DNA of 64,000 nt from Agrypnia vestita (Eukaryota; Arthropoda; Insecta; Trichoptera; Phryganeidae), in NCBI GenBank assembly GCA_016648135.1, contig JADDOH010002038.1, positions 186,001-250,000 on the forward strand, given 5' to 3'. Within the stretch, counting starts at the first letter, position 1, and each line of letters begins with the position of its first letter. Both the position numbers and the translations under genes were made by a program. The notes under the pieces are model-generated. The model was given only the letters and a program-made list of their open reading frames with translations. It was not told the origin of the DNA and did not search any database. Below are positions 10,425-21,335 of this stretch, piece after piece.

Positions 10425-11010
10425 AACTAACTAACCTTCAAGCCGTTCCCCCGCAGGGGTAGACAGAGAAGATATAGCGCTATATTCTTATATCTTGGCA
10501 CACCACTTTGCTTCGGCTACATTCATACATCTTCTCATGCAAGCTCTACGGTTGTTGAGGCTTTTAATAGTATTTTTTTGTAGTGTTTCCTGTTGCCTTC
10601 AACACTCGCCCTATATAGGGGTTATAGCTTTCTTTATAGTTCTTATAGACTTCGGTGGCTGGGTCATGTGGAGAGAATGTCCGAGGATCAAGCACCAAAG
10701 TCCCTGCTGAACCCAAGGCCAATAGGGCGAAGGAGTTTAGGAAGGCCGAAACTAAGATGGAGTGACAACGTCCTCAAGATATCTCTGCCTTAGAGCTTCG
10801 AAACTGGAGAGAGCTGGCACTAGACCGAGATGAGTGGAGGAAAATTAATGAGGAGGCCAAGACCCACCAAGGGTTGTAGTGCCAAGAATGATAATGGTGA
10901 TTATAGTTCTTAACCTCGCTCATACGTTCTACACGACCAAACTATTTCAGCACTCCTTTCGTTATTCGGTCTACCACACTACGCGAGCACTAAAATCCGG
11001 CCTTAATATT
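10425..11010 (-). pseudogene. RTE-like LINE 3' end, interrupted by a second LINE
   Basis: The minus strand carries the recurrent RTE-like 3' end: a (TTAG)n tail at 10425-10436, then the conserved CCCGC block, then coding remnants around the GHVERM-type region (segment 10913-10960). The same element occurs at 13240-13890, 40216-41115, 43499-43925 and inside the tandem units at 54-58 kb. It is split by the insertion at 10646-10900. Confidence 0.75.
10646..10900 (+). mobile_element. 5'-truncated LINE 3' end with 12-bp target-site duplication
   Basis: The plus strand encodes RLRWLGHVERMSEDQAPKSL then GRRSLGRPKLRWSDNV and, after a frameshift, NWRELALDRDEWRKI, the conserved C-terminal tail of RTE-type ORFs. 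The 3' end is a TGATAATGGTGA-like tail. TTATAGTTCTTA occurs exactly at 10634-10645 and 10901-10912, bounding the insertion. The host is the opposite-strand LINE. Confidence 0.9.
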
Positions 11011-11420
11011 TACCGGAAGCTTATAGCTTTCCTAGTAAAGCCCGAGGGTCACCAATTTTCGGGATATTTTCAGTTTGCTGTTCGTCTGGTGTGGACAAAC
11101 TGGGCGTCTCGTCCCATCTGCGCCTCCCGCTACGCTTGTTTGACGATCGTTAATATTTTTCCTCGGTTCATTAATTTCCGAAATGACACCTTTCTGGGCA
11201 GACGGAAGCCGACTGGGACCGGGCCGAAGTAGGTGAGTAGGCCTCCTGGCCGGCGTGACCTTGAGCGGGTCATAGTACCGTACAAAAAACTGGCCTTCAA
11301 TTATCAAACCAAATTCCTCAATTTGAAACAGCGGGTATAGAGATGCTTTTCAGCGGTGATGAGCTCTTCCAAACGCGTTGCTCAATTGTTGACCTCAGAC
11401 AAGAATATGAACTTCGTGAA
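11011..11420. other. GC-rich unclassified block
   Basis: 11030-11290 is clearly more GC-rich than its surroundings. A 91-codon minus-strand frame (11032-11307) contains RLPSAQKGVISEINEPRKN but matches no domain I know; the plus strand is also open at 10879-11232. It is probably part of an unnamed repeat. Confidence 0.35.
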
Positions 11421-11945
11421 ACGTATATTCTATATATAAATACAAATGTAAATAAAACACGACTTGGTATACACCACTAAATATTTATTTTCTTTATTCA
11501 AGATGAATAAATACCTCTTCAAGTTTCGAGAACGAAGTTCCCTTTCTCAGGAGGATACAATATGTGCTGAAATTAAATGATCATTATATAGTTAACTAGT
11601 GGGGTAGAGAGTATACTGAGTGAATAGAAGGGGCGGGGGGGTGTTGTTAAGGAAGAATGAAGGGATTGTCAACGTTTTTTTTATTTATTTATAATTGGAA
11701 AAATATTAAGTATGGGGTTGTTTGGGAAATGAATTTGACTGTTTATTATATAATTATTGAAGTTAATATTTTTTCTTCTTTATAATATTATTTCTTAAAT
11801 TTCAAAATTATCTAGTTGTCTATTATTTTTGTTATTTTGTAAAATTTTAAGTCCTAAATTGATGACGATCGAATGATCATGTTCCAGCAAATGGTTTGCG
11901 AATTCAGAGTATCCATTGCTGTTTAAACATCTTAAACGTCGTGTT
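11421..11945 (-). mobile_element. Penelope-like element 3' remnant
   Basis: The minus strand reads CLNSNGYSEFANHLLEHDHS, then after an indel LKILQNNKNNRQLDNFEI and, past a stop, NSQIHFPNNPILNIFPI. These are the end of a PLE GIY-YIG ORF (FAxHLLExxH, LDxxEI, NPxLNxFP). A G-run (11631-11642; C-rich in sense), the hairpin motif (11523-11550) and an AATAAA-containing end follow in the usual order. Confidence 0.75.
11523..11550 (-). other. PLE terminal hairpin motif (GGGAAC/GTTCTC stem)
   Basis: Minus strand: CTGAGAA, A, stem GGGAAC/GTTCTC (one G-U) around TTC, then GAAAC. Confidence 0.65.
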
Positions 11946-12300
11946 TTTTTTAATTATTAAATATGTCACCACAAAGTTATAAATCGTTCATTGAAGAAGT
12001 AAAAATATAAATGTTCGTTTGTACAAAATCGCTAATCTCTGAAAGTTCTTCACCAATTGCTTTGAAATTTTGACACAACGTTGCATTCGAATACGAGGAT
12101 GTTTTTGTATACCTACTTTATTTTTATATACCTACTATTTATTTATATAAATAAAAAAGTAAGTTTACGATTGTCCAAAATCTTAAATCTCGTAAAGTTC
12201 TTCAAACATTGCTTTGGAGTTTTGATACAACGTTCGATTCGAATTCGCAAAAATTATTTGAAAAAAGAAAGCGCCGGTACCTACCCTATTTTTATTGATA
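11946..12300. repeat. Imperfect tandem pair, period about 150 bp
   Basis: AAAGTTCTTC...ATTGCTTTG(A/G)A(A/G)TTTTGA(C/T)ACAACGTT occurs near 12030-12100 and again near 12185-12250. Origin unknown. Confidence 0.55.
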
Positions 12301-12951
12301 AATATTTAGATATACCTTATATTTTCCGAATTCAATTTTTTTTATTACTTTCGGTTAGTTGTCTTTACTTAAATAAAGATTTTGAACCAATGAGAAAATG
12401 CACTTCCGAGCTTATCGTTTTAAACGACATTATTCTGAGATTCATTAAAAACCTTTAATATCGCATTCTTATTGTTTCTTATCATATCTTATATTTGCTT
12501 ACTATCGTTTATTCTTCCGTTAAAGACTTCTTTAAGACTCGTCGGGTAACATACGCGACATTTTTATCCTCCCTCTTTACCCCTTCCTCTCCCCTGATAC
12601 ATTTTCAATGCAAATCTGTACTATTCTACCGAATTATGCATAAATATTCTTAAGTACTTGGTGGTAAACATAGGCCGCATTTCCCCTCTAGACATCCCAT
12701 TCGCCCAGCCTAGATTACATGGAAACATGTTTTTTAGAGGCTTTGCAAAACAATGGAACCTTTGTTTCACCGGGTACGAACAGCTTGTTTTTAAATAAAT
12801 TATTCATATGAAATAAATAACGTATCATGTTGATTATCCATAGGGGCTAAGAATACTATACTCTTCTATTACGGAATACCAATCCGATATTGTCAATTTT
12901 CATAATTCTTCTCACGCAGTTTTCAATTCACTCTGAGCTTTTAGGAACATA
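12301..12951. other. Unclassified intergenic DNA
   Basis: No coding or repeat signal that I can support. Confidence 0.35.
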
Positions 12952-13232
12952 ACTAGCTGTAACCCGTCAAAAATGACGGATCATCGGTTCACGTCTTTGC
13001 TAGTCCTAAGTCCTAATATACATTTGTAGTATCTTTTTGGTGGTCCACGGAGAGGCGGCCGTAGCAACATGCGTGGAGCGGCTGGTTCGACTTTGGTGAC
13101 TCGGGGTGCAAGCCCCATCTCCGGTCGTTTAATTTGTTTTATTTAAGCCGTGAATTCGACCGAACTAACGGACGTTACATGAAGTTACGGACGGACAGGC
13201 AGACAGATGGACAGACATCGAAATTATTATGT
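12952..13232 (+). repeat. ACTAGCTG-family interspersed repeat, copy 1
   Basis: It begins ACTAGCTGTAACCCGTCAAA and ends in a GGACAGACAGAC-rich stretch and ATTATTATG. Between these lies a tRNA-like-looking GC-rich core (13055-13130) followed by TTTAATTTGTTTTATTTAAG. Other copies: 21658-22112, 28931-29265, 34887-35308, 38935-39142 (minus). I recall similar ACTAGCTG...GACAGACAGAC repeats in many arthropods; the mobilisation class is unresolved. Confidence 0.7.
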
Positions 13233-13239
13233 TGAATTA

Positions 13240-13890
13240 TTACTTGATTTCATCCAAACCATCTGAGAGACCTTTTTTTAATTCTATTAATTACGCTATG
13301 ATCAGCTTTATATTAATTCCTAATATTTTCATTCTTTACTCTATCATAAACTCTAATTTCATTTCTTTTTTGCCAGCTCCAGGCTTCACTTCCATACATC
13401 AGTGTTGGTACCAGAATTCCATTATGTACCGCTAGTTTTGCCTCAGTAGACATATTTCTATTAGAAACTATTGCGTTCAAATCACCGTACACCATATTTC
13501 CCGCAGTCACTCTCCTCTCGATATCTTTCTCAAATTCTTCCATCGAACATACTTCGCAAGTACACAAACTCATCTACTTATTGCAGACATTCATTACATG
13601 CTAGTATTTCACACATTGTCTTACTTCCCTCTTTTTCATCAACCATCACTTTTGACTTGTTAACGTTCATAATAAGGTCACTTTCCTTGCATACATAATA
13701 CATCCTGCTTAATAGACTCTGTAAGTCTAGTTCGCAATTTGCCATTAATACTGCATCATCCGCGTACGGTAAACAGCATACTCGTGTAATCAAATCACTC
13801 ATTTTCGCTCCTACATTCAAGTTATTTCGCACAATTATCCATAAACAAGTTGTACAGCCATTCAGACATTACGCAACCCTGTTTGACACA
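13240..13890 (-). pseudogene. RTE-like LINE reverse transcriptase fragment (YADD box)
   Basis: The minus strand contains VKQGCVMS, the catalytic LPYADDAVLMA, a downstream NVNKSKVMV, then EKDIERRVTAGNMVYGDLNA and LVPTLMYGSEAWSWQKRN. These are consecutive RT-domain and thumb motifs of an RTE-like LINE. Frameshifts near 13575 and 13830 and an internal deletion after QKRN make it non-functional. Its 5' end is cut by the LTR-like block at 13891. Confidence 0.85.
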
Positions 13891-14495
13891 TGGTTATGGG
13901 GGGAATTAATAAAAACGCTGAAATTTAATATAGGATTTATTAATTATTAATTAATTAATTAATTAAACGTACAAAATGACTTAACACTGTATGACTTGAC
14001 GCTATTATTTGAGTTAAACTATTTCGTAAATTTATCACTAGTAAATAGACACTGTATAATCAATTTAACACTTTATTCACTATTCACTAGAACATTCCGT
14101 CCAATTTCAGCACGTATTATTTCGCTTCGGTTTATTTCACTACATTAGAACTCTCCAAAGTATTCGCTGTCGAATTACCGCTCGCTAAGCCACCCTGCCT
14201 TCGCAACTCGCGGCTACCTTCGCTTTGGTATCGCTGTCAAACGCGCCCAAAAACAACTCCCCTTTCTCTCGTGTGCGGTCCTGTTTATATTGGCCAATGC
14301 TGATATCGAAACCTCTAGAAGTTTCCAGTGATTACGAGAACTTTCTCGTGGCTTCCAGGCTTTTGAAAATATTACTCAATGCTTCCCGTAAGCCGTAGAT
14401 TACGCTAGGCCATTCTGTAATCTTCGGTAGTGTTGTGATCATTTCAAACAACCGTCAATTGACATGAGTGCGTGATTCTTTTTAGCCTCGTTACA
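13891..14495 (-). mobile_element. Solo-LTR-like block
   Basis: 605 bp starting TG (13891) and ending CA (14495). Read on the minus strand it runs TGTAACGAGGCTAAAA ... CCCCCCATAACCA. It has a TATA-like CCAATATAAACAGG near 14290, and GTGAATAAAGTG (AATAAA signal) near 14075, in the order expected for U3-R-U5. No matching target duplication was found at the two ends, so the boundaries are provisional and recombination with neighbours is possible. Confidence 0.5.
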
Positions 14496-14519
14496 ATACT
14501 TTGTTTCTTACTCGATCAC

Positions 14520-14760
14520 ATTTAGTATTACATCCTTCTTCTATTTCTTCCTTCCTGAGTATCAATCCGTGGGATTGGTTTGCAGCAAAGCACGTCTCCT
14601 TCTCCATTCTGCTCGGTCTCCGGCGATCCTCTTCAGCTCTGTGTAGGAGGCACAATTCATATCTTGGCACATTTGCTCAAGATATTCACGGCGAGGGCGC
14701 CCTCTGGTAATCTTACCGTCTACCATTCCCTCTACTATTGTTTTGGTCATGGCGTTAAAT
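14520..14760 (-). pseudogene. LINE 3' end (GRPRREYLEQ type)
   Basis: The minus strand, 14750 down to 14562, is one open frame: KITRGRPRREYLEQMCQDMN, then SYTELKRIAGDRAEWRRR and a stop after QTNPTD. This is the C-terminus of a recurrent insect LINE (RTE-like); the 3' flank is an AGAAGAAGG-type tail. Confidence 0.75.
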
Positions 14761-14804
14761 ATGGTGTGTGGTCAGTGTGTATGTCAGTTCTACTTTAAGG
14801 TGTT

Positions 14805-15225
14805 GAAGCATGGACGCTGAAGGTGACTACTCTAAATCGCCTAGAGGCGTTCGAAGTTTGAATACGTCGTAAAATGTTAAGGATATCTTGGACTGACATG
14901 ACTAGTAATGTTGAAGTTTTACGTAGAGCAAATACAAACAGACAGTTACTTAACATAGTAAAGCTCCTTAAAATTTCATATTTTGGTCATATAATGAGAG
15001 GCGAAAAATACTCCATCCTTCAGCTCGTCATGAAGGGGAAGATTGAGGGTCGCAGAGGGGTCGGAAGGAGGCGGCATTCCTGGCTTCGAAACATCCGAGA
15101 GTGGACCGGGATAAGAATCGTGGAAGAGCTGTTCCGCACTGCCCTGGACAGGGAAACTTTCTCCCAGATGATCGCCGACGTCGGGGGGACCCGAGAGGGC
15201 ACATGAAGAAGAAGAAGAAGTTAAA
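14805..15225 (+). pseudogene. LINE 3' end with (GAA)n tail
   Basis: The plus strand has EAWTLKVTTLNRLEAFEV, a stop, then an open frame with KMLRISWTDMTSNVEVLRRA, YFGHIMRGEKY, GKIEGRRGVGRRRHSWLRN and a stop at 15206. This is the C-terminal tail of a LINE reverse transcriptase ORF. It ends in GAAGAAGAAGAAG (15206-15220). It lies convergent with the previous fragment. Confidence 0.85.
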
Positions 15226-16384
15226 TAGCTATCTAAAGCTATAAATAAGCATCACACATATACGTAAATAAATCAAACTGTCTCAACGCACGCTGCATAC
15301 GACACTTGAATGCATTTCCCTATTCAAGCGCACTTTCCAGTACACGCAGTACGGTACTCCACTCAAAAACCATTAACCTTCAATAGGACACGATGCTAAT
15401 TTTCCCGACTCGGCCACTTGTACATGTCGACTGCATAATTTCAATGAGCGCCGCTAGCGGAATAATTCGTTGTTTACTCTTCGGGAGGATGAAAAAAATA
15501 CTTTCGCTTCACTTGACTTACCACGGAAACTTTAGGCGACGTGCCTACCAACTTACGCGTATAGCACGTCTACGTATACGCGTGTAGCACGCAAAAAAAT
15601 ATATCGATTTTACTTTCCACTCATAAAAAAGAAATTGATGAGTATTTTTTTTTAATATTTAATTATTTGTTCACCCCCGTTATAGGCTTTTACGTGTAAA
15701 ATTTTGGTAATACACAAATATTTATTTAAAAACCATATCATGTCTAAGCAGTACCTACAAATAAGATAAAAAATATATAAAAATATTACGTAACAATAAA
15801 GAAGTATAAAGAACAATATCAGGTATTAATAGTAAAATATAAAATATAAAAATATCAAGTATAGCAATGTAAAGTACAAATGTAAATGTAATAAAATAAT
15901 GTGTTTATAAAAAAATATATATTACATGTCTTAACATGTACACAGTTATAGTGAAAGTGAGTATTGAAATAATATCGTCTCTTAAAGTATTAACTTTATT
16001 TTCACTAGATTGTCATTGAAAATGTCAACCATATAATCATATTCATTATCAGTATTTGATTTCTGCTGATCACCGAATTCGAATGGTTATTCGTTCTGGA
16101 ATTATAGCAATGAAAGGTGACAATTTTTCGAGTTCTATTTAAGGGTATATTTAAATTTCAACACATTTTACTGTGAATTTACAATTTTTCAACATAATTA
16201 TAATACATATGGAGTTAATTACAGTACAATAATTAAGTGAGAGAAAAAATTATTCAAATATAATATATGAAAAAAACAGGTTTAGAACATTTAGGTTTAC
16301 CTACAACATAAAAAAATTTGATCATGTGCCGTTAAATCACAAATCACTTTGTTTTCATCACTTTATTAGATATAAAATCTACAT
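15226..16384. other. Unclassified; AT-rich repeat-like segment
   Basis: 15690-15910 resembles in wording the insert of the foldback copy at 6540-6745 (ATATCAGGTAT, GTAAAGTACA) but at low identity. The sequence around 15380-15600 is richer in GC and unrecognised. Confidence 0.35.
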
Positions 16385-16412
16385 GTTTCGAGAACAATGT
16401 TCTCTTCTTCAG
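16385..16412 (-). other. PLE terminal hairpin motif, perfect copy
   Basis: Minus strand: CTGAAGA, A, perfect stem GAGAAC/GTTCTC around ATT, GAAAC, then ATGTAGATTTTATATC and an AATAAA signal. The flank (16340-16384) is nearly identical to the ends of the PLE at 8121-8725, so this is a solo terminus of that family. Confidence 0.8.
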
Positions 16413-16550
16413 GATTGTTTGTGTACTAAAATTGAAAAAGTTAAACCATTTTTCTACTTAAGAATTTCTATCCACAAAAACTAATGAGATGATATTCCAA
16501 AATTAACAGCTCCGACCACCCCCACCAACACTCACAGTAACACATCAGCC

Positions 16551-16582
16551 CTGATGATGGACCTTGCAGTGGGATCCGTAAC
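16551..16582 (+). other. Degenerate PLE-type motif
   Basis: CTGATGA, T, an imperfect GGACC/GGATCC helix, then GTAACGTCGGCC. A related but more mutated copy is at 10046-10078. Confidence 0.45.
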
Positions 16583-16599
16583 GTCGGCCAGAAAGGTCG

Positions 16600-17235
16600 T
16601 AATTACACGGCAAAATACCTCAGAAGACCCAAACCAGAAGATTCCGAGAGGCCTAAGAATATTCTTAATACAATCATCGTACTTTTCCAGCTCCGATATT
16701 AGCAGCGTAACCTAAGTCCATGCCTTGTGCACGCCACTGTTTGTATTGTGTGTCGCACGCATGAAAAGTTTTTTCATACACACACTGGCACACATTGATC
16801 TTCTTGATTGAGTACACATCCACCTCACTCAGTCCGCTATCGTCCTCCGCGATCGATACTAAACCAGCGAGCGCGAAATAATTTAAATTTACTGTTTTCT
16901 GCTTAAATGCCTCGCCCGGTTTTTCGGGTCACACCGCGAAATGTTGACAATTTTTCACGATTCGCACATTAGGGACGTATCCGTACGTGAATATTTATCG
17001 AAGGATTAGGCAAATGGATTAATGACCCATAAAATATTGACGAGCGAGCGAGATGGAATCGACGCGCCACGCAGAGAATTAATTTCGATGTCACTTTTTT
17101 CCGTGGAATTCAGGCGTTCCATTTTGCGTTAAACAACAGTTAGTTATTTCTCGTCGGATATCTCGTCAACAGTATTTTTTATTATGGTTTCTTTACAAAA
17201 TTAGCGTATTTGAATTAATAGTTTTAACTCAATTT
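16600..17235. other. Probably unique, non-repetitive intergenic DNA
   Basis: Base composition is more balanced than the flanks and I found no copy elsewhere in the window. No exon-like frame was found. Confidence 0.35.
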
Positions 17236-17760
17236 TAACAAGGACAGATGAAATATTCAACAAATTCGACGTATTCGATATAAAACAAGTTTATTCGAAT
17301 ACTACTCTTAAATACACATACAAACACAAAAATACACAGTTTAAACCGACTCAAACAATAATTACCACACGGTCAAACAAACTCAATCTACAAATGCCAA
17401 GGTTGCACACCACGTATGGACAAAGGAGCTATAACTATTTTGGACCCAAATTACTTAATTGCATGCTTGACGAATTAAAACAATCCGGGCTAACCACAAT
17501 TTACAACCCTAACATAAAATACAAAATAAAACAGTGGATCCGAAACAAGGGGAGAGATAAAATAGGCACACTTACACAAACACACTAACACAATATAACC
17601 TCATATATATGATATATTTTCTATTATGTTACTTTAAACACTTTATTATCTTTTTGCTACCTTTTGAACCTACACAATATTGTAAACTATGCCTATCTCA
17701 ACACAGATATTTCTAGTTCTCACTGGACTGTGACTGTCTCCAGTCACAGTCCAAACAAAA
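17236..17760 (+). pseudogene. jockey/CR1-like LINE C-terminus and 3' UTR
   Basis: An open frame through 17588 reads TTRSNKLNLQMPRLHTTYGQ then RSYNYFGPKLLN and a basic tail before the stop, the standard C-terminus of jockey/CR1-type RT ORFs. About 135 bp past the stop is a perfect 12-bp hairpin (17725-17752), then an A-rich tail with AATAAA-like signals (17769-17800). This order suggests an intact 3' end of a 5'-truncated copy. Confidence 0.75.
17725..17752 (+). other. Perfect stem-loop in LINE 3' UTR
   Basis: Stem GGACTGTGACTG/CAGTCACAGTCC with loop TCTC. Its position just before the poly(A)-like tail fits an RT recognition hairpin; that role is inference. Confidence 0.65.
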
Positions 17761-17800
17761 TTTGATACTTAAAATAAAATAGAAATAAATAAAAAAAATA

Positions 17801-18035
17801 GTTTCCACATATTTTTATAAATATACCACCTATACATGGCGTAAAAAACTAGTGCGCAGTACTTTACCTATATAATTTATGAGTAAAAATATTCAAAAAT
17901 GTCCTAATTACAATATTTTATAATATAATATAAACTTCATCATTGTTTCAATAAAAATACCATTTTCATTTCCATTTCTTCCATTTTCTCTGGCATCTTA
18001 CATGTTCATTTTATATTTTTACTTATTTTTGAAAT
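17801..18035. other. AT-rich spacer
   Basis: Nothing recognisable. Confidence 0.3.
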
Positions 18036-18262
18036 AGAGGACACAGTACGATGAAGTACATAGATCAAGAAGGAAATTCTAGAGGGATCACGTAGCCAGG
18101 ATTGACAGTGACAGGCTCGTGCATACAGCAGCTAATGAAGACGATGCCCACTGGGAAGACTACCTGAAAGATGGAGGGATAGCTGACCTCATCATCCCAG
18201 GAGGCGTAGTATTCTGTACCGCAGATTGACAGATCAAATGAAAGAAAAATAAGAAGACTTAT
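18036..18262 (+). pseudogene. LINE 3' end, AETR/WRDHVARM type
   Basis: The plus-strand text (AAATTCTAGAGGGATCACGTAGCC... GGAGGGATAGCTGACCTCAT... CCAGGAGG) aligns with 30020-30242 and encodes broken WRDHVARMDSDRLVH-type sequence. It has a short GAAGA-like tail (18248-18259). Confidence 0.7.
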
Positions 18263-18940
18263 TTTTAATCATTTTAATTCATGATTTTTACTATACTTAT
18301 TTTCAAATACAATATAACGTATTGATTTAAGGTGATAAAATGATCAACAAAGGCTACCTACCTCAGAACAAGTAGGTAGTGGCTGAGAGGCTTGTCATAT
18401 AAAATCTTACATTTATTTGTAGGAATCAATATATTAAGCAATTATTTATCACGTGTTAAATAAATAAATATTACCACATCAATCAATTTTCACAAATATC
18501 ATAAAAGCTGGCACATAAGAAGAAGCGAGATCTTTAAGATAAGAATTTTGTACAAACGACTTCTTAACTTGATATTTAAAAATTCTTTAAGTCTGTACCA
18601 GGGCCATCCAATAATAAGACTTCCACTCATTTTTCATATAAATAGCTTCGTCTCTGTGAGACTATAATAATTAATCTTTATTAAAAATTATCTTTCTGTG
18701 AACAAAATCTAGTAAAGTAAAAATATTGATAAAAATATATTGGTTTAAACCAAGTGAATATTAAATTTAAATTTATTTTAAACTTTGTAAGCACAAATAG
18801 CTGATTATTACAATAGTATATTATCGTTATATTTTGCCGAATTTTCAATATTGAATTTCATATATTAGAATAAGACTATTAAGAGAACCTTACTGAATCT
18901 GCTAACCCTACTTCTTACTGAATGATACAAAGTTAACATA
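18263..18940. other. Unclassified with a family A fragment
   Basis: 18600-18715 contains the family A segment AAGACTTCCACTCATTTTTC ... TAGCTTCGTCTCTGTGAGAC. The rest is not recognised. Confidence 0.45.
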
Positions 18941-19240
18941 AAAAAAATTTTGATTGTATTATTTGTATAAATCTACTTATATTATTTGATTAATTACACC
19001 TACATATTTTGGAAATATCTTTCCATTGGCATCGTCAGGGTGTTATATATATGTCAAAATATCAAAATGAATAATGTATTCTGTTTTTTGTTTTTCTAAA
19101 TTATTAGAAAATTTATTTTTAAACATTATTGCTGAAGTTCTTGATTACTCGAAATTATTGGAAATTTTTTTAGAACTGGCCTAGTAGTTAAATTTAATTG
19201 ATTATTAATAAATATTTTTTTGTTTAAGTCAACAGTATTT
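18941..19240 (-). mobile_element. Penelope-like element 3' remnant
   Basis: The minus strand from 19232 reads VDLNKKIFINNQLNLTTRPV then LKKFPIISSNQELQQ and stop (compare NSPILKLFP at 1151-1315). It is followed by the terminal motif (19010-19038, decayed) and an end nearly identical to 44034-44100 (CACCTACAT, AAGTAGATTTATACAAATAA in sense). Confidence 0.7.
19010..19038 (-). other. PLE terminal hairpin motif, decayed
   Basis: Same family as 44101-44127, but a 4-bp insertion disrupts the stem region and the GAAAC box reads AAAAT. Confidence 0.5.
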
Positions 19241-19679
19241 TGTACGTAACAAGATAATATAACCGTACCGGCATCGATTTATTGTATCTAAAAATTGGCT
19301 TAGGAGTAATCGAATATCTTCCCAGCAGGTTAGTAAATCAAATAAAGAATAAGTACATCGGTCCGTTAAATGCGGAAACACAATTTCTTTTCCCCAAAGC
19401 CGACAAACGTATTGGGAGATCATAATCAGGTAAACCAACAACAGGTAGAACCTTGGTGGCGGTATTTTTTATGACACTTAGTATGTTAAGCTCACAAATA
19501 AACCGAATTTTTTGGGTCAATAGAATGTGAGAAATGATTTTACTTTCAAGCGCGTGGGTGTTTTACTAAAACAAAGAAAAACTTGAGGTCACTGATGGTG
19601 GTATGAAAAGTATTAAAAACCCACGTGGCTTTCTTTCGAACGTTCAAATAAATTTAAGATAATCGTTTACTTTGTAATA
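19241..19679. other. Unclassified; possibly more PLE body
   Basis: Minus-strand frames (19229-19520) are open for about 60-70 codons in two phases but I cannot place them in the PLE reverse transcriptase with confidence. Confidence 0.3.
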
Positions 19680-19870
19680 TTATTGAATAAAAAAGATATC
19701 TAACGAGGCTATTCAGTCATAAAAGGCCCACAAAGTGGAGCAATTTTCTTCATTTTTAAAACATCGAAGGTTTGTTTATTTATTAATCAATTATATAATT
19801 TAGTTTGTGACGTTTTAACAAGATATCCGTATTTAAAATATATGTAACCTAATGAATAAATTTTAAAATG
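19680..19870. repeat. Family C interspersed repeat, copy 2
   Basis: Partner of 5150-5350 (GGCCCACAAAGTGGAGCAAT ... AACATCGAAGGTTTGTTTAT). Confidence 0.7.
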
Positions 19871-21335
19871 AGATATTATTTATAAATTGTGAAATTTGCA
19901 CACTCTGCTGGACGATCGCCTTAAAGCTTAATAAAAAAATATATATCACTTAGAATATTTTATAAAATAACTTAATAACACATATATTCAAAAATTCACG
20001 TATGACATGTTTTAGATAAAATGGGTATTTTAATCAATTCTTATGATTATTTATAAAATCCATTAATCTATATATACTTAAAACACGTGAATTAAATCTG
20101 ACTGTAATGATATTTATTGTAAAATGAATGAATTAATTGGAATTTAGAGAATAACCGCTCTGAAAAAAGGCGCACATAGACATCTTAAAAAGATAAGGCA
20201 GGATATAAGAAACTGTCTTCGACATAAGTGCAATATTATCATTTTGAGATACTTTCAACCTCGAAAGGGTTTCCAAACTATCAGAAAATACTTTTTTTTC
20301 TATCACATTTGTGTTTCACAACTCATAAAAATTCTTGTGACGAATATAAAATACGCAAAACAGATTATTGAGTCTAAAATATAAGACGAAAATGAAATTT
20401 TAATTTTGTTTAATTTTGTCAAATTTTATTCCGATTAACTCACTCATGAATAGATATGGCAAGATGTGAGTTTTTCAGAATAAAACCATTATGTTGTAGT
20501 GACCTAATCCTGTAACTTAAAATACGTATGGATTAGGGTTTCTGACACGGTTTGACCCGGGAATGCATGGGGTTTTCGATGCATCACACATCAACAAAAA
20601 ATAAGTTTTTCTTATAAGTAAGTAATCTTTTTTAAACTAAAAAATATATATTTATTTGGAATATCATATTGAGGCTTGTAATACGAGCTTGCTAGGCAAC
20701 TTTCCCCCGCTTTCTTCTTACCGGACAAAGCTAGGGAATGGTCTCTTGATTGTGGTCGACCTACAGTCATATTTTTTCTTATCGAGGGAATTACTTTTTT
20801 ATTCTTACATTAAAAAGTAAGCTTAATATATTGCAACATGGAGTTCTGTTCTGCCTTGCATGCCAGGGAGAATGTCCAAAGATTCTCAGCCCAGACCTCT
20901 ACTGGCCGCTCATCCGGAAAGCTAGAGAAAAATGGATTTTTGACGCCGAACCTGCGGTGTGGTCCACCAGCTACCTACGAGATATTTGCGTTTGGTGTAT
21001 GTGTGTGTTGGTGAGAGGCTGCGAAATACAACGTCACAACGTTATACAATATAGTTAATTTCCCATTTAAATTCAACATTCACGTCTGACGATACAAAAA
21101 ATTGGTTGATTTTACAATATTAATCCCCCTTATGACATGTCACTCGAATACATTGCAACCTTACCCATTATGAATCAACGTAAAATCTAGCAGCGCCAAA
21201 ACACAAAAAACTAACTTTTTTCAAATACTTGAGTTTATTTTATTTTTTATTAGGTTCTATTTAGATACAATTTATACACGTTTAATATAATAGTATGTAT
21301 GTATAATGATATTGTTGATATTTGTGTTCTTAGTT
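19871..21335. other. Unclassified intergenic DNA
   Basis: Includes a GC-richer stretch at 20840-21030 with a 102-codon plus-strand frame (20750-21058) of no recognisable domain and biased composition. I do not call it a gene. Confidence 0.35.

Noticed and set aside
11032..11307. 91-codon minus-strand ORF as a gene
   Set aside because: GC-rich DNA keeps several frames open by chance; no recognisable domain and it lies amid transposon debris.
20750..21058. 102-codon plus-strand ORF as a gene
   Set aside because: Odd composition (Trp/Cys-rich end), no known motif, no promoter-like context.
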